A stretch of DNA of 64,000 bases from Lachnospiraceae bacterium 28-4. Its GTDB lineage: Bacteria; Bacillota; Clostridia; Lachnospirales; Lachnospiraceae. This document shows positions 63,997-64,000 of the stretch, in pieces. The stretch lies in the NCBI GenBank assembly GCA_000403275.2, contig KE159598.1, positions 1,191,540 to 1,255,539 on the forward strand. Direction: 5' to 3'. Numbering within the stretch: position 1 is the stretch's first letter; every line of letters starts with the position of its first letter. The notes beneath the pieces were generated by a model, which was not told where the DNA came from, did no database searches, and saw only the letters and a list, made by a program, of their open reading frames with translations. A program made the translations under genes and the position numbers.

Positions 63997-64000
63997 AGAC

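Overview
The window looks like the chromosome of a low-to-mid-GC Gram-positive anaerobe of the Clostridia, most likely Lachnospiraceae. The ylxM-ffh-rpsP-khpA-rimM-trmD and rplS-lepB-rbgA-lepB-rnhB blocks are in clostridial order, ribosome binding sites are strong AGGAGG types, and the mobile DNA (tandem large serine recombinases, ICE relaxase, Wadjet, BspA-type surface protein) is typical of gut Lachnospiraceae. I found no rRNA, tRNA or CRISPR array.

Region 1 (1-17 kb, nearly all on the minus strand) is core genome. A 9-kb carbohydrate locus splits the usual trmD-rplS neighbourhood. It holds a GH51 arabinofuranosidase, two ABC sugar permeases, a lipoprotein binding protein, a GH2 glycosidase and a divergent ArsR-type regulator, plus two large palindromic repeats that share a core but have different self-complementary arms. 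Region 2 (17-23 kb) is signalling: an SseB-like protein, a membrane methyl-accepting protein, a 1047-residue hybrid histidine kinase and a decayed chemoreceptor fragment. At 23.2-25.7 kb lies a secreted BspA-like leucine-rich-repeat protein.

Region 3 (25.8-43.2 kb) is a defence island of two adjacent cassettes in the same orientation. The first is a complete four-gene Wadjet operon of the DUF2397/DUF2398/SMC/DUF2399 kind (type III). The second encodes two large Ski2-like helicases; the second helicase gene is cut in two by an IS110-family element. The cassettes have homologous upstream regions: a 166-bp direct repeat about 95% identical between copies (34508-34673 and 43018-43183), a matching promoter, and a matching 12-13 codon open frame just after it. 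The repeats sit exactly at cassette boundaries, which suggests serial site-specific insertion as seen with SCC elements.

Region 4 (43.2 kb to the end) is one end of an integrative conjugative element (ICE). Three tandem large serine recombinases are followed, with a 4-bp overlap, by a fourth reading frame that ends after 19 codons exactly at the 166-bp repeat, so an attachment junction probably lies there. Further along are a small DUF6870-like protein, an ICE sigma-like factor, an orphan response regulator without a phosphorylatable aspartate, a 3.2-kb RIT element (three overlapping tyrosine recombinases between inverted repeats), a 1718-residue Cys/His-rich surface protein with a pseudo-receiver gene upstream, a 91-bp TGTC microsatellite, a LytTR regulator/GHKL kinase pair with a likely LytTR operator, a hairpin-rich non-coding stretch, and the C-terminal part of the relaxase at the right edge.

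The most novel items are the two-helicase cassette as an uncharacterised candidate defence system, the shared repeat/promoter/leader architecture of the two cassettes, the attachment-site reading of the truncated fourth frame, and the paired palindromic repeats near 3.5-4.3 kb.
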